Assembly: GCA_947646735.1 (NCBI GenBank)
Contig: CANTFK010000848.1
Coordinates: 248,001 to 312,000 of the forward strand
Reading direction: 5' to 3'
Source: Peronospora farinosa
Lineage: Eukaryota; Oomycota; Peronosporomycetes; Peronosporales; Peronosporaceae
DNA: 64,000 bases
A model generated the notes under the pieces. It did not search any database. It saw nothing but the letters and a program-made list of their open reading frames with translations, and was not told the origin of the DNA. Of this stretch, positions 10,894 through 21,088 are shown piece by piece. Every line of letters begins with the position of its first letter. Position 1 is the first letter of the stretch. The translations under genes and the position numbers were made by a program.

Positions 10894-11685
10894 TTACTTG
10901 CTCAATACAAGAATCGATGTCATTACGGACATCCAGTAAATCGCATTTACAGCCATATCACTAACAAGGTCATCGACCTTAACTCGCTCTATGCGAGAGC
11001 CGATGTCATTACCGACACCCAGCGTCTCAATATTACTATGAGTATCACTCAACGGAGTACGTGCCGTTCCACTAGGTGTCACTGAGCTCTGCTCGACACT
11101 ATTATTGTTGACATCGGATTTTATTAACTCAGACACTCCAATGTTCAGCACACTAGCTGAATCAGCGAATGGCTCGCGCCAATAGCACTTGTATTTCCTA
11201 GCGAAGGTAGGTTCATGACTCTCCAAAGCTTCGCTAGGAACATTGCGCGTTGCGCTTAAGGTTTTGGATCTCCAATCGATCCACGGCTCATGGCGTTCCA
11301 GCCAGGCCATACCGAGAATGAGATCATATCTCGAGTCCAAATCTAGGACAAGACAGCGTTCAACGCTATTAAAGTCTAAGAACTTCACACCTAAGTTCAG
11401 CGGAACTTTAGGAACGGTGACACGTACACGGGTCGCGAGACGCACGGTTATACTGTCACCCTCTTGCGCTTCTAGCGCCTCAGCATATAGCTGACTCCCT
11501 TCAAGGGAACGACGTCGGACATAATTACCTGACGCCCCTGAGTCAATTAGAATTGACCATGGTTTCTCCAAACTCTTAACAATTGCCGACACAACCAACA
11601 AGTCTGGCTTGTAATCTTGCTCTATGGGAGCATCCGCACAACCACCTGGGGCTAAGCCCTGTTTACCTTTACCTCCTAGATCCAA
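10894..11685 (-). pseudogene. Gypsy-B protease
   Basis: Aspartic protease of gypsy pol. ILIDSGASGNYVRRRSLEG carries the DSG active site, followed by YDLILGMAWLERHEPWIDW (flap and C-terminal motif). The tail carries a loose repeat (IGSRIERVKVDDLVSD, then a diverged second copy IDSCIEQVKVDDLVNEV in another frame). The frame is -1 relative to gag, as in Gypsy-C, but no canonical slippery heptamer is visible here, and a TAA lies just upstream in the protease frame. The start given is where similarity begins, not a proven initiation site. Confidence 0.75.
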
Positions 11686-12630
11686 CAGAACTTAGTTCTT
11701 TCCCAGTAGGGCAGGGCGCCCCGCGCCTTCTGGGAGCTGACGTTTTCCCCTGCGGTGCTCGCCTTTTGGCTAGGAGCAGGGTTTCGGCTTTGCCGATTTG
11801 AACGTTTCTTTCGCAACGGACAGCTAGGGCGGAGATGCCTAGTGATTCCGCACATATAACATCTACGGATGTTACCTTGCTGCTCAGCAGCTTGAAGCTC
11901 AGCTTCTTCCGCTTGACTGAGGTCCATGGGTTCCGCCCTGTTAGAGGTATTTGATTGATACCAGGGCAAACCATATCGAGCAGATTTAAAATTAAATTTA
12001 GCGTTAAACGCTATGCTTACTGCCTCCTCGAACGTCGAAGGCTGGACACGGAAAACTTTCGTCCTGGCGACCCCAGTGCGAAGTCCTTCCCTAAAAAAGG
12101 TCACTAGGACTTCCTCTGCCAGTGGGTCCTGCTGCATAGCAGCAATGAGAGTTCTCAACTCCTTGTCATAGTCTGACAATTCTTTCTTACCCTGTCAGGT
12201 AGCTAAGAAACGTAAGCGCACACGATAAGCCTGATTAGGCGGTACAAACACGCAAGTTAATTGCTTTCTAAGCATATCTCAAGTGGGAAATGCAGCATTT
12301 ACAGAGACATCGCTCGTTAGAGCCCACTCTCTAGCTCTTCCACCGAGCATAGAAATGGCCAAGCCAACTCGTTGCTTATCTGACACAAGAATTAGAGCAT
12401 CCATTGCCATTTCAACTTCTCGGATCCAGAAGAGAAGATTTTCTCCCTCCTTCCCCTCGAAGGTCTTTACGTTTAAAACAAGTGGGCGAGCCTTTGGCTC
12501 TGCATCGGACCGGAATGTACTGTGTAGGCGCAGCTGACGCTGCCTGGTCATGGACCTGCCCGAGGAGCGTTGCTTCATAACGCTTTAAGGACTCAAGACG
12601 AGCATTTAGAACCTCGGGGCCTTGGGCCAA
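11676..12630 (-). pseudogene. Gypsy-B gag with CCHC knuckle
   Basis: Capsid-type gag: [49 protein letters not shown] and a zinc knuckle CYMCGITRHLRPSC (C-x2-C-x4-H-x4-C). It needs one frame change near 12500 and contains two in-frame TGA codons (near 12280 and 12197), both explained by a single transition from Trp or Arg codons. The true start is probably a little upstream of 12630, where a TAA interrupts the frame. Gag would form the particle and package the RNA. Confidence 0.8.
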
Positions 12631-12761
12631 AAGGGCCTCGATTTAGTCGGGCGAACGAACGCAAATAATTTATCTAGTGCGAGTCGTTACGCCTTAGAGA
12701 GGTGATTTAATTCTCCATCCTCACAGATGGTCAGTCTTTATAGAATCAGGTGTAGAATTGA

Positions 12762-12776
12762 CTACAAGTGCTACCA
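12762..12776 (-). other. Gypsy-B primer binding site
   Basis: TGGTAGCACTTGTAG on the minus strand, two bases after the 5' LTR. The same motif with one extra T (TGGTAGCACTTTGTAG) follows the Gypsy-C LTR at 20018, so both probably use the same tRNA primer. The tRNA was not identified. Confidence 0.75.
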
Positions 12777-12778
12777 AG

Positions 12779-13416
12779 TGTAGCGGAGCTGCACAGCTCT
12801 TTATTCAGAGGAAGAATTTCGGCTGGAAGCCTCTTAGTTCTAGAGAACTAAATAGAGTTAAGGCTAAAAGCCACTTAGTTCTAAGGAACTAATTAAACGG
12901 CTTAAAGTCACCCTGTTCTAAGGAACGAGGAAAGAGACTTTTAGTCAGCAAGCAATAAGCTTAAGATTCAGAGAACCAACGCACAGAGTGCAAGAACAAG
13001 CTAGAAGCTTGAGGTTCAGAGAACTAACACACAGAGTGCACAAGAGAACAAGTCAGAACGACTTTCGATCTTAAACTCAAAAGAAGAACTGATTTTATTT
13101 ATGCTTTAAGATTTTATGAATAGTCCTACTCTAAGTACACTACACTAGATTAATTACTATAATAGTAATTATTATATGCAGACTTTGCTATTGGACGACG
13201 TATCGTCTAAACATCTGTGTATGATGTACTTGATACAGCGTTAGTGATTTATCGAATCTCAATCGATAAGATACGGTATTACCGAATACCGTATCTTAAA
13301 CGCTTATACTTATTACATCTCTAAAGAGAAGTATAATAATGCATTATATGCAATACAAGGAAACTTCAACCGTAAGCTCTCGGAAGACGTTACAACCGTC
13401 GTGTAACCCCGTTACA
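12779..13416 (-). repeat. Gypsy-B 5' LTR
   Basis: 638 bp. The minus strand starts TGTAACGGGGTTACAC, so TGTAAC-GGG-GTTACA forms a terminal hairpin. It is followed after two bases by the primer binding site. Confidence 0.95.
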
Positions 13417-13731
13417 GCCAGAGACAAGAATGTGTGGGAATTGGAAAAAGTTCTACATGGCATGGACGGAAGAAGATTTAAGCTACATTGGCAGGATCGC
13501 TGGTGAATCATTCCGATATTTGGGTTGGTGATCAAGCTGACCAAGAACTTATTCTCGGAATGACAATAGGGTGGTATACGCCTCGATCTCGCAGATGGAA
13601 CACTTTGTCTGCCAAAGGAAGTTCGGAATTATCCTTCAGAACGACCCCCATAAAATTCGAAGATTCAAATTACTACTATTAAAGATCAACATGTGAATAT
13701 CCCAGTGGGAGGTTCAGCGGAGGTGACGATT
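13417..13731 (+). pseudogene. Gypsy-A protease, middle part
   Basis: Continuation of the protease interrupted at 5576. The plus strand reads, over shifting frames, a stretch ending GIRLDLADGTLCLPKEVRNY (around 13570-13640), followed by IPVGGSAEVTI (near 13720). This is the protease C-terminal half and its linker in oomycete gypsy pol. It is interrupted again at 13731 by a solo LTR, leaving a CGATT duplication. Confidence 0.75.
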
Positions 13732-14332
13732 TGTAACAGGGTATCTAGTTACACGTAAACATTAAGTAATACACTTAATGTTTGGTCTAAAAGTATCCAT
13801 GATTACTTTTGACCTGTCACTTGGTTGCGATACACAAATGTGATCCACCCTCGTGAATGTGATATCCATTGATGGATTCACATAAGAGGGATGACGCTAG
13901 TTGAAGCTAGGCATCACGACGTCCCAGAAGGACGTCATTAGCAATCTTAAATCTATATCTAAGTTCATGCGACAGGATACGCTTCTAAAGAGTCGCGTAT
14001 CCGATCTATATATCTATATATATAGCCAATCAGTAGTTAAGTATATATTTAGTTATAATTAATTAAATATAGCTCAGTCTTGAATATACTTAAACAAACG
14101 CACCACGCACGAGAAGTTGAAAGACTTCTGCGTGACGTCGGTGCTTTAGTGTTAAGAAGTTCGTTGCACTCTCGCTTAAGCGAGAGGCAACTGGTGGTAC
14201 GACTGCTTAAGCAGTCGACCAACCTCCCAACCACCCTCGCACGCGAAGGTAAGACGGCATAACCGCTTCCTCGCTTGTGCATAAGGTGTGTGCTCGTAGT
14301 ACGAGACAACTTCGTAGAAGTGACCGTCTACA
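13732..14332 (+). repeat. Solo LTR, family LTR-II (601 bp), TSD CGATT
   Basis: Begins TGTAACAGGG and ends CCGTCTACA. Perfect duplications CGATT lie at 13727-13731 and 14333-14337. Gypsy-A coding sequence resumes across it. Related copies: 18791-19390, 45441-46037, 47671-48267, 58771-59329. Confidence 0.9.
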
Positions 14333-14740
14333 CGATTAGCCTTGGTCCTCCTGATAAAAAATTATGGGTAAAGCGATGTTCTAATTGGGTACCTACTGTA
14401 ATAATTGGACTAGCAGGAGAAATATCTGCCTCTGTAGTTAGGTGATGATTCTTTAGCACGAATTTAATTAAGTATGTCGAGGGTTCATATATGATACCTC
14501 AATCTCCAGGGTATGTCTTAATTGTATCACGTCGATATAACGAATGGTAGACATTAGTGTTCAAGGCGACAACGGATCGTAAAGAGAACATCCGGAAGAA
14601 TTTACTGGATTGCCATTAGATCACCTATCATACCCTACGCCCAAAAAAATCTTAGTCCGGCCAAAGAAGGACTTAGAAGGAGTATCACGAAAGTCTCTTC
14701 TCAAGCTTATTGCGAGTAGTGATAAGGGTTGAAGGTAGGT
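14333..14740 (+). pseudogene. Gypsy-A protease-RT linker
   Basis: After the solo LTR the same protein resumes: ISLGPPDKKLWVKRCSNWVP at 14335-14395 joins smoothly to AEVTI before the LTR once one CGATT copy is dropped. Further on, LDHLSYPTPKKILVRPKKD (about 14620-14675) matches the linker just before RT. It decays near 14740. RT proper is absent here, but an RT N-terminal piece of the same type lies at 3776-4095. Confidence 0.65.
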
Positions 14741-15580
14741 TTCACGTTTAAAGTTATCAATTTTGCTCATAAACGCGTTCGAAGCCTAAAGTAACGCGTC
14801 AGCGTCGCTTACAGTGCCTGCTGTATTATCGATGTTTTATGAACGCATCGATGAAGAATTCATTTGCGGCGCGAAAGTTGTTCGCAATGGCGTCAAGGCC
14901 GTGAATCTTTAACGCATTAAACAACGCATTTTTAGACCGTTCACTGGTCATACCTAACCAGAGATCCAGTAGATGCTGAGGCAGCATTTACAATTTCTGT
15001 TTAGGAGCTAGACACAAAAAATTGCGGTCTATAGTCTCCTGCGTAGTGTCAATGGAAGCACCGGCATCACGTTTTACACCCCCAGCCGAATAGCTCGACT
15101 TGATTTGCAAGTCGTCTGATTCATCAGACGACCCGAATATGCCTCGGCGCATTGAATTGCTCAATGTGTCACTGTCCCTAACATTAAAAACATAACTTGG
15201 AGTTGCACCTCGGGACGTGCCTGATGGTAATGCAGATTGTTTTGAGCTGATGCATCATCCGACTCACAGATTAGTTAACCTCTAATTCTGGATCAACATC
15301 TTCAAGTGTCATTGATCCAGGCAAACCTGCAACAGACGTTGCAGCTGATGTTAGTTTATAGCAGATGAGTGTGCGTGTGCGTGTGCTGTGTGAAACAGTA
15401 AATTCTCAACAGCGGGTACACGCCTGCGTGCAGCGCAATTCTTTGCCGCTTTCGCGGCAACGCGCAGTTCCTTTGTCGTGTTCAAAGGTCTGTTGACATG
15501 AAAGAAAAACAAACAGGTGCTCTCCTCCCCTCCCACAGACAGTAAACAGTCACTAGTGTGACGATGGATTGAGGGGGTGA
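14741..15580 (-). pseudogene. 3'-end remnant of an LTR-I-type element with antisense coding traces
   Basis: Lies directly upstream of a polypurine tract (GATTGAGGGGGTGA, 15567-15580) and an LTR-I start at 15581. This is the same position that holds the antisense ORFs in Gypsy-B, -C and -D. Minus-strand frames carry short peptides such as GLPGSMTLEDVDPELEVN (near 15300) but no long open frame. No pol domain is recognisable. Call it a probable fourth, decayed instance of the antisense region. Confidence 0.35.
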
Positions 15581-15650
15581 TGTAACGGGATGAGTCCGCT
15601 ACATAATGCTGACACCTATATGAAGTGTCAATAAGATTATCTATATAACA
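15581..15650 (+). repeat. LTR-I 5' end fragment
   Basis: Starts TGTAACGGGATGAGTCC, then the family tract CCTATATGAAGTGTCAATAAG, directly after the polypurine tract. Similarity to LTR-I is lost near 15650, so the rest of this 3' LTR is missing or replaced by the hairpin-repeat cluster. Confidence 0.7.
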
Positions 15651-15829
15651 TTAATGGCGTCGATAGTACACCTTGACTTTCATACTTGTCAGTTACCTGA
15701 CTCAACTGGATATACAAAAGTAAGTGATGTGTCAACATACCGACCTTTATTGACTTTCATACTTTCATTTTATCTAAGTCAACCGATACTTGAAGAAAAG
15801 TGATGGGCCTGTATAATTTCAGCATAATT

Positions 15830-18790
15830 TTTTGCTTTATGTCCGTCGGAACGACGGGTGAGCACCCTGGATGAGACAATATACTAGCAGCGTATAGTTC
15901 GCCTACCTCTTTGTCGAAGCGACGGGCAAATACCCTAGCAGCGCCGACCTCGCGCAGAGTTCATCAACAACGTAATATTATTAGTAAATAAACTATTATG
16001 TGCAGAGTTTGCGTTTTTAATTGTTCGGAATGACGGGTAAACACCCTTGCAAATAGCTGCGTTTAAAGATGCCTAAATATAATACTGCGCACCGTCGGAA
16101 TGACGGGTGAACACCCTAGTCTATACAATAAATACTTTACTGTCTGTCTGTCTGTCCGTCCGTGCGATCCTTTTCCAGCATTCGGAGTGGCTGAAAATGT
16201 TTACGTTTAATTTGCATTGGCTAATTTTGTGTTTTGCATTTATAATTGCATGAGCAGATCTCCATAACAGAATTTGGTGCGTTAACAATATGTGCTCCTT
16301 TTTATATAATCAATCCACGAAAGATAATACACATTGACCTTCATATGCATCTTTACAAATTGCTATATCAGACACCGTTTTTTTTAACAAACTAGATTAA
16401 TTACATGTTTTAGATTCGTTTTTCAAAACATGTGCTCCGTGCTCAAACAATACACTAAAAATAATGGCCCATATCAACCAAAGAGAGGGCATCTCCAACT
16501 TCAAGGAGATGCAAAACAAAATTATAGGCAAAGACTAGGGTGGGTAACCGTCGATCCAACGGTGATGGTACTTGAATTCTACTTATGTTTACTGAGTATA
16601 CAGTATATGCAATCTATACACATTGCGTATCAGTTGACGCATCACAAAGTTTGCCTTTAAAATTACCTACACTTTCTTCGGTAACCTACAATTGCCCATG
16701 CGAGAACACACGGCAGAACACCGGGCTGCTAGGGTGTTCACCAGTCGTTCCGTAAATATGGTGCGTGAGTCTACCCCCATCACTTTATGTATATATATTC
16801 GTTTGCCTAAGGTAAAATGATGACATGAAGGTCGATCAATGTGTACCCGTCGTTCCGACGGACATGGTGAGTAAAGTTTGCGTTTCGACCATCGTACTCA
16901 TCATTCTACTTTAGAATATCAGATTGACTAAGGTAAAGTGATGAATATGAAATTTATTGTATACCCGTCATTCTGTGGATTTTCCATTTTTTTATCAAAC
17001 AGGACGGAGTTATCTTCTATATAATAAAAGAATTGTGTCCGTCCGTCCGTAGTGCTCCTTTTCCGGCATTCGGATTGGCTACTTTTGCATTATTTGCTAA
17101 TTTTGGATTGGCTGGTTTTGCACTGGCAGAGCTTGCATTTTTGTATTGATAATTATATGTGCAGATCTCCGCAACAGAGTGTCCATATATCGTGCTTCTA
17201 TCTATAAAGTATATATACGAAACGATGGCACACATAAATGTTCATATGCATCATTACATATTGCAAATTTATATACGAAACGATGGCACACATAAATGTT
17301 CATATGCTTCATTACATAGTGCTATATCAAGCATAGCTTTTTAAGAAGAGTAGATGAGACACATACTATCACTTCGATTTTCAAACATGGGCTCCGTGCT
17401 CATTTAATTCACTAAAAGTGACAAAAGCAAGCGTAGTGATCAGATTGAACTGGATGCAGGTACAATAAGCGAATCGACTCGAATGTAATGCATCATACTT
17501 ATTCATTTACCTGAGTCAACCGGACATTATACAGTACGGAACGACGGGTTTACATTCACCTTTATACCCATCACTTTACCTTATTGAACCGGATATATAG
17601 AAGTAAAATGATGGGTACGAAGATCAAAAGAAACTTTGCTTACTCTGTCCGTCGAAAAGACGGGTACATATTGATCTGCGAAACGACAGGTACACATTGA
17701 CCAGCGTCGACAGTTAGACGTTGCCTTTCATACTTATTGACTTCATATGTAGCAATTGACTTCATATGTAGCAATTACCTGACTCAACCAGAATGATAAG
17801 TGGGTACGACGATTATTTAGCATATGTTTGCTTACCATGCCCGTCGGGGCGACGGGTGAGCACCCCTATTATATAATATATGGTGGGCCAGGGTACTATC
17901 AGCGTAGAATCGCGCCCCTATCCGACGGAACAAGGGGCACTACCAAAACTGCACACAGGCAAAAAGTTGTATTATAAATTGATTGACAGACATAGATTAA
18001 ATTACATACGGTCCTATATACATAATTACATCGATATATTCGATCCGCACGTTACTATCCGTCGGAACGACGGGTGCACATTGAACCTTATACCCACCAC
18101 TTTACCTTAATAGTGTAAGGTAAAATGTTGGATTCGAAGGTCAAGGCAAACTTCAATCACCATGTCCGTTGAACGACGAGTACACGTTGACCTTTATATC
18201 ACCATTTTAATGTAGTCAATCAAATTGGTAATACGATGTTATATAGATCAATATAATACAGGCGTTGACTTGCGCACTATATCCGTCGGAATGACGGGTA
18301 TACATCTTAGCAAATCGCTGCGTTTAACATGCCAATATACTCTACTTTGCACCATCAAAACGACAGGTGAACACCATAAAAGAGGTGGGTCTATGAAACA
18401 TGGTGCAATCGTCAATCGACTCACTAGGGTGCAGGCATTATCTAAATGTAAATAACTGTATATCAACTCGTTACAGAATTCGTCAATTTGTACCCGGCGG
18501 AACGACGAGTTTACATTGGGCTGGATGCACATTGACTTCAATACCTATTAATTTACCTAATTCAAACTGATATTCTAAGCAAAGTGATTGACCAGTATAC
18601 ATGTACTGTAGGGGTATCCGTCGGAACGACGGATAAATACCCTCGTTATATAGATTTTACTATCCAAATATCTGTCAAAATTGCCACTTTCGATAGATGA
18701 ATGTCCGACGACCAAAACTCATAAAGCGTACAATCCTAATTAACAGTGATGGGAATCTGCTTACGTTAATGCGAAATTAGCTAGGATGTG
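15830..18790. repeat. Cluster of short hairpin repeats, Helitron-like and non-autonomous
   Basis: No gene. At least 14 copies of a hairpin GTCGGAACGAC (with variants), usually followed by GGGTGAACACCCTAG or a close relative; examples at 15843, 15912, 16024, 16091, 17535, 17649, 17840, 18058, 18282 and 18610. Inverted copies lie at 16730 and 16843. Two places (16120 and 17010) show TCTATA(C/T)AATAAA...GTCCGTCCGTCCGT, which looks like a 5' terminus; at 16119-16120 it follows the CACCCTAG end of the neighbour directly. A hairpin close to a CTAG end and a TC start are Helitron hallmarks. No Rep/helicase is present, so the assignment is tentative. Confidence 0.5.
16462..16532 (-). repeat. LTR-I internal fragment
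   Basis: About 70 bp matching 2466-2540: TGGCCCATATCAACCAA, then GAGGGCATCTCCAACTTCAA and AAAATTATAGG. It is embedded in the hairpin-repeat cluster. Confidence 0.6.
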
Positions 18791-19390
18791 TATAACGGGC
18801 TCAACGTTACACGCACCCGATAAATATGAGATACTTAAGGGGCAGGTCTAAAAAGGTAATTTAGTACTTAAGACCTGTCGCTCGGGTAAGACACACCATG
18901 TGTCACACCCTTGCGTATGTGATATACACTAGGTGTATTCACATTGATGGGAATGACGCCCCAGCTGGGACTAGGCGTCATCAAATGACGTCAGTCAGTT
19001 ACGTCATTAAGCGAGGTTAGATAAATTTAAGCTCGCACGCTGGGATGCGCATCTACAGAGATGACACCCATCACTACATATTACCCAATCAGTAGTTAAA
19101 TATATATTTAGTTAAATTCTATATAATATAAGTCAGTTTGGAATTTACTACATTACACTCACTGCGCGCAGGAAGAATGGAAAAAGCTTCCGCGACGCAG
19201 TCAGGTGTTTGTTTTATAGTTATTTGCCCGGTTCTCTTAAGGCGACCGGCAATAGCTGGTACAGCGCTTCGGCGCCGACCAACACACTACCATTACTGCA
19301 CGCGGAGGTAAGACGGTCTAAACGCTTCCTCACGCTGCTCGAAGTGTGTTCTCGTAGCATGTGGCAGCTTCTTCGAAGTGCCCGTCTACA
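18791..19390 (+). repeat. Solo LTR, family LTR-II (600 bp), TSD ATGTG
   Basis: Perfect duplications ATGTG at 18786-18790 and 19391-19395. The start reads TATAACGGGCTC where relatives have TGTAACGGGCTC, a single transition; the end is CCCGTCTACA. It lies in the hairpin-repeat cluster, which continues after it (GCCGTTCCGA at 19402). Confidence 0.88.
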
Positions 19391-19852
19391 ATGTGTGCCC
19401 GCCGTTCCGAAGGATAGGACGGCGAACTCTACGCTGATTGTATAATGGCCCATTTAGGGTTTTCATTCGTCGTTCCGACGGACATGGAGTACACATTAGA
19501 CCCTGACTGTATACAGGCCCATCACTCTCCTAAGAATATTAGCTTGACTTACGTATAAAATGAGTATGAAAGTCAATGAAGGTCGGTATATTTGTTGACC
19601 TATCAATTTGCTTTTAAATATCCAGATGATTCAGGCAATTGCTATAAATGAAGTCAATGTGTATGAAAGTCAAGATGTACTTGTCGAAACCGGTCAATGT
19701 AAACCTGTCGTTTCGCAGGTCAATGCGTACCCGTCGTTCCGACGGACACAGTCACCGAATTCTGAACTTTGATATTCGTACCCATCATTTTACTTCTATA
19801 TACCCGGTTCAATAAGGTAAAGTGATGGGTATAAAGGTTAATGTAAACCCGT
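19391..19852. repeat. Hairpin repeats, continued; inverted partner of 17416-17620
   Basis: Further copies of the GTCGTTCCGAC hairpin at 19463 and 19730. From about 19755 the sequence is the reverse complement of 17540-17620 (ACCCATCATTTTACTTC, AAGGTAAAGTGATGGGTATA). The remainder of that inverted copy continues at 27724, after the LTR-I/Gypsy-C insertion. Confidence 0.65.
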
Positions 19853-19893
19853 TGTAACGGGGCGAGCGCGTTACATAATATTGACACTTATAT

Positions 19894-20015
19894 TGTAATG
19901 GGCTACATTACATAGGATTAATATGAGTTAAATTTACTTAATACCTAATACTTGGGCTTGAGTCTTCCTCAAGCGCACGTGTAAGCTAGTGACGGTACGT
20001 TCTAGCCCCGTTACA
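19894..20015 (+). repeat. Gypsy-C 5' LTR (122 bp)
   Basis: TGTAATGGGCTACATTACA at the start is a 7-bp hairpin; the end is CTAGCCCCGTTACA. One difference from the 3' copy. Confidence 0.93.
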
Positions 20016-20017
20016 CC

Positions 20018-20033
20018 TGGTAGCACTTTGTAG
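20018..20033 (+). other. Gypsy-C primer binding site
   Basis: TGGTAGCACTTTGTAG, two bases after the 5' LTR, matching the Gypsy-B site except for one T. Confidence 0.8.
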
Positions 20034-20041
20034 TCCTTCCT

Positions 20042-21088
20042 ATGCCCGAGTTTGGGATGAGCGAATCGTCGTACTTTGACGCTCCAGATTTATTTCTGGA
20101 GCACGCGACCTTCCCCCATCTTACTGGTGTTGAATGGGATGCCCTTAATCGCCTCGCGGCGATATCGGGAGAGGCATTCGTCGCGTCGTTGATGAGATCA
20201 GCGACCCCTGACGCGCAACGTCTCGCCATACATGAGTTTATGGCACGCGAGCTCGCCGAATCCAACCGGCGAGGCTTAACTCCCTCGCGCCCTTCACGTA
20301 ATGAGGCCGTGAAGATGGAAACCTCCTCCTACTCTGGAGAAGGTAAGGACCGGTTATCGCTGAATCGGTGGTTCCGAGAAGTTGATATCGCCATCGCCTC
20401 GAGACTTCTTGAGGCTCCACAGGCGAAGGTCAACTTTCTTCTTTCCCGCCTCACCGGGAAGGCCAAGGAGTGGGCCCTTGGTAAGCTTGTTGTGGACGAG
20501 CACGCATTCCCCACCTTGGATACCATCCAGGAAGATCTCCGTCTTGCTTTCGAGCCACCACAAGAGGAGAAACTGGTGCGATCAAGATTCCTGTCGATGC
20601 GACAGGGTAAAATGGCGATGCGCGACTACGTACAGATGCCTAGGCATCTGGCGTCGTGTATTATCACGCACCCCATGGACATGTACACGCAGGTGAATGT
20701 CTTTGTGGATGGTATGCGTGAGGGGAAGACCCGCTTATCGCTGGAGCTCGCCGAGCCTGCCAAATTGGAGGAGGCATTTGCCATCGCACTCCGTGAAGAC
20801 TTTAGGGTCACAAAGGCATATGACAAACCCTCGGTCGTCAGCGTTCCCCGGCCTTCTGGTCCAGAACCTATGGAGATCGACGTTATTGAGTCGTCGGGTG
20901 ACCGGCGACGTGTCTTTCATAAAGGTGACGCTCGCAACGGGCGTCAAATGGTTTGCTTTCGTTGTCGCAAGCCAGGACATCGCGCGGCAGAGTGCCGTGC
21001 GCCAGCCCCAATATCGGTGCAAGTAGTGGACGCCCATCATGAGGGTGCTGTACCGGCCGCATGTCCAAAAAACGGTCGGTACCAGTAG
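20042..21088 (+). CDS. gag: Gypsy-C gag
   Basis: An intact 348-residue gag starting 8 bp after the PBS. The capsid-like region contains [56 protein letters not shown] and [20 protein letters not shown] zinc knuckle [14 protein letters not shown] (C-x2-C-x4-H-x4-C) sits near residues 302-315. It ends at TAG 21086-21088. It would form the virus-like particle and bind element RNA. The end overlaps the protease frame by 28 bp in the -1 frame, with a slippery site at 21067, so most ribosomes should stop here and a minority continue as Gag-Pol. Confidence 0.93.
   Translation: MPEFGMSESSYFDAPDLFLEHATFPHLTGVEWDALNRLAAISGEAFVASLMRSATPDAQRLAIHEFMARELAESNRRGLTPSRPSRNEAVKMETSSYSGEGKDRLSLNRWFREVDIAIASRLLEAPQAKVNFLLSRLTGKAKEWALGKLVVDEHAFPTLDTIQEDLRLAFEPPQEEKLVRSRFLSMRQGKMAMRDYVQMPRHLASCIITHPMDMYTQVNVFVDGMREGKTRLSLELAEPAKLEEAFAIALREDFRVTKAYDKPSVVSVPRPSGPEPMEIDVIESSGDRRRVFHKGDARNGRQMVCFRCRKPGHRAAECRAPAPISVQVVDAHHEGAVPAACPKNGRYQ

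Larger units (their letters stand above)
5577..13416 (-). mobile_element. Gypsy-B: full-length Ty3/gypsy (chromovirus-type), inactivated
   Basis: A 7.84-kb minus-strand element with both LTRs (5577-6215 and 12779-13416), a primer binding site beside the right LTR, a polypurine tract beside the left LTR, gag, protease, RT/RNase H, integrase and chromodomain in order. LTRs differ at only a handful of positions (for example ATCCAG/ATTCAG near their left end), suggesting a recent insertion. Flanks are GTCAG (5572-5576) and GCCAG (13417-13421), a target duplication with one mismatch. An additional 424-codon frame lies antisense to the pol 3' end (6327-7601). Several nonsense and frameshift lesions make pol non-functional. 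Confidence 0.92.

Noticed and set aside
11676..11760. -1 frameshift signal in Gypsy-B comparable to Gypsy-C
   Set aside because: The frames are related by -1, but no canonical heptamer in phase is present and a TAA lies in the protease frame just before the overlap.
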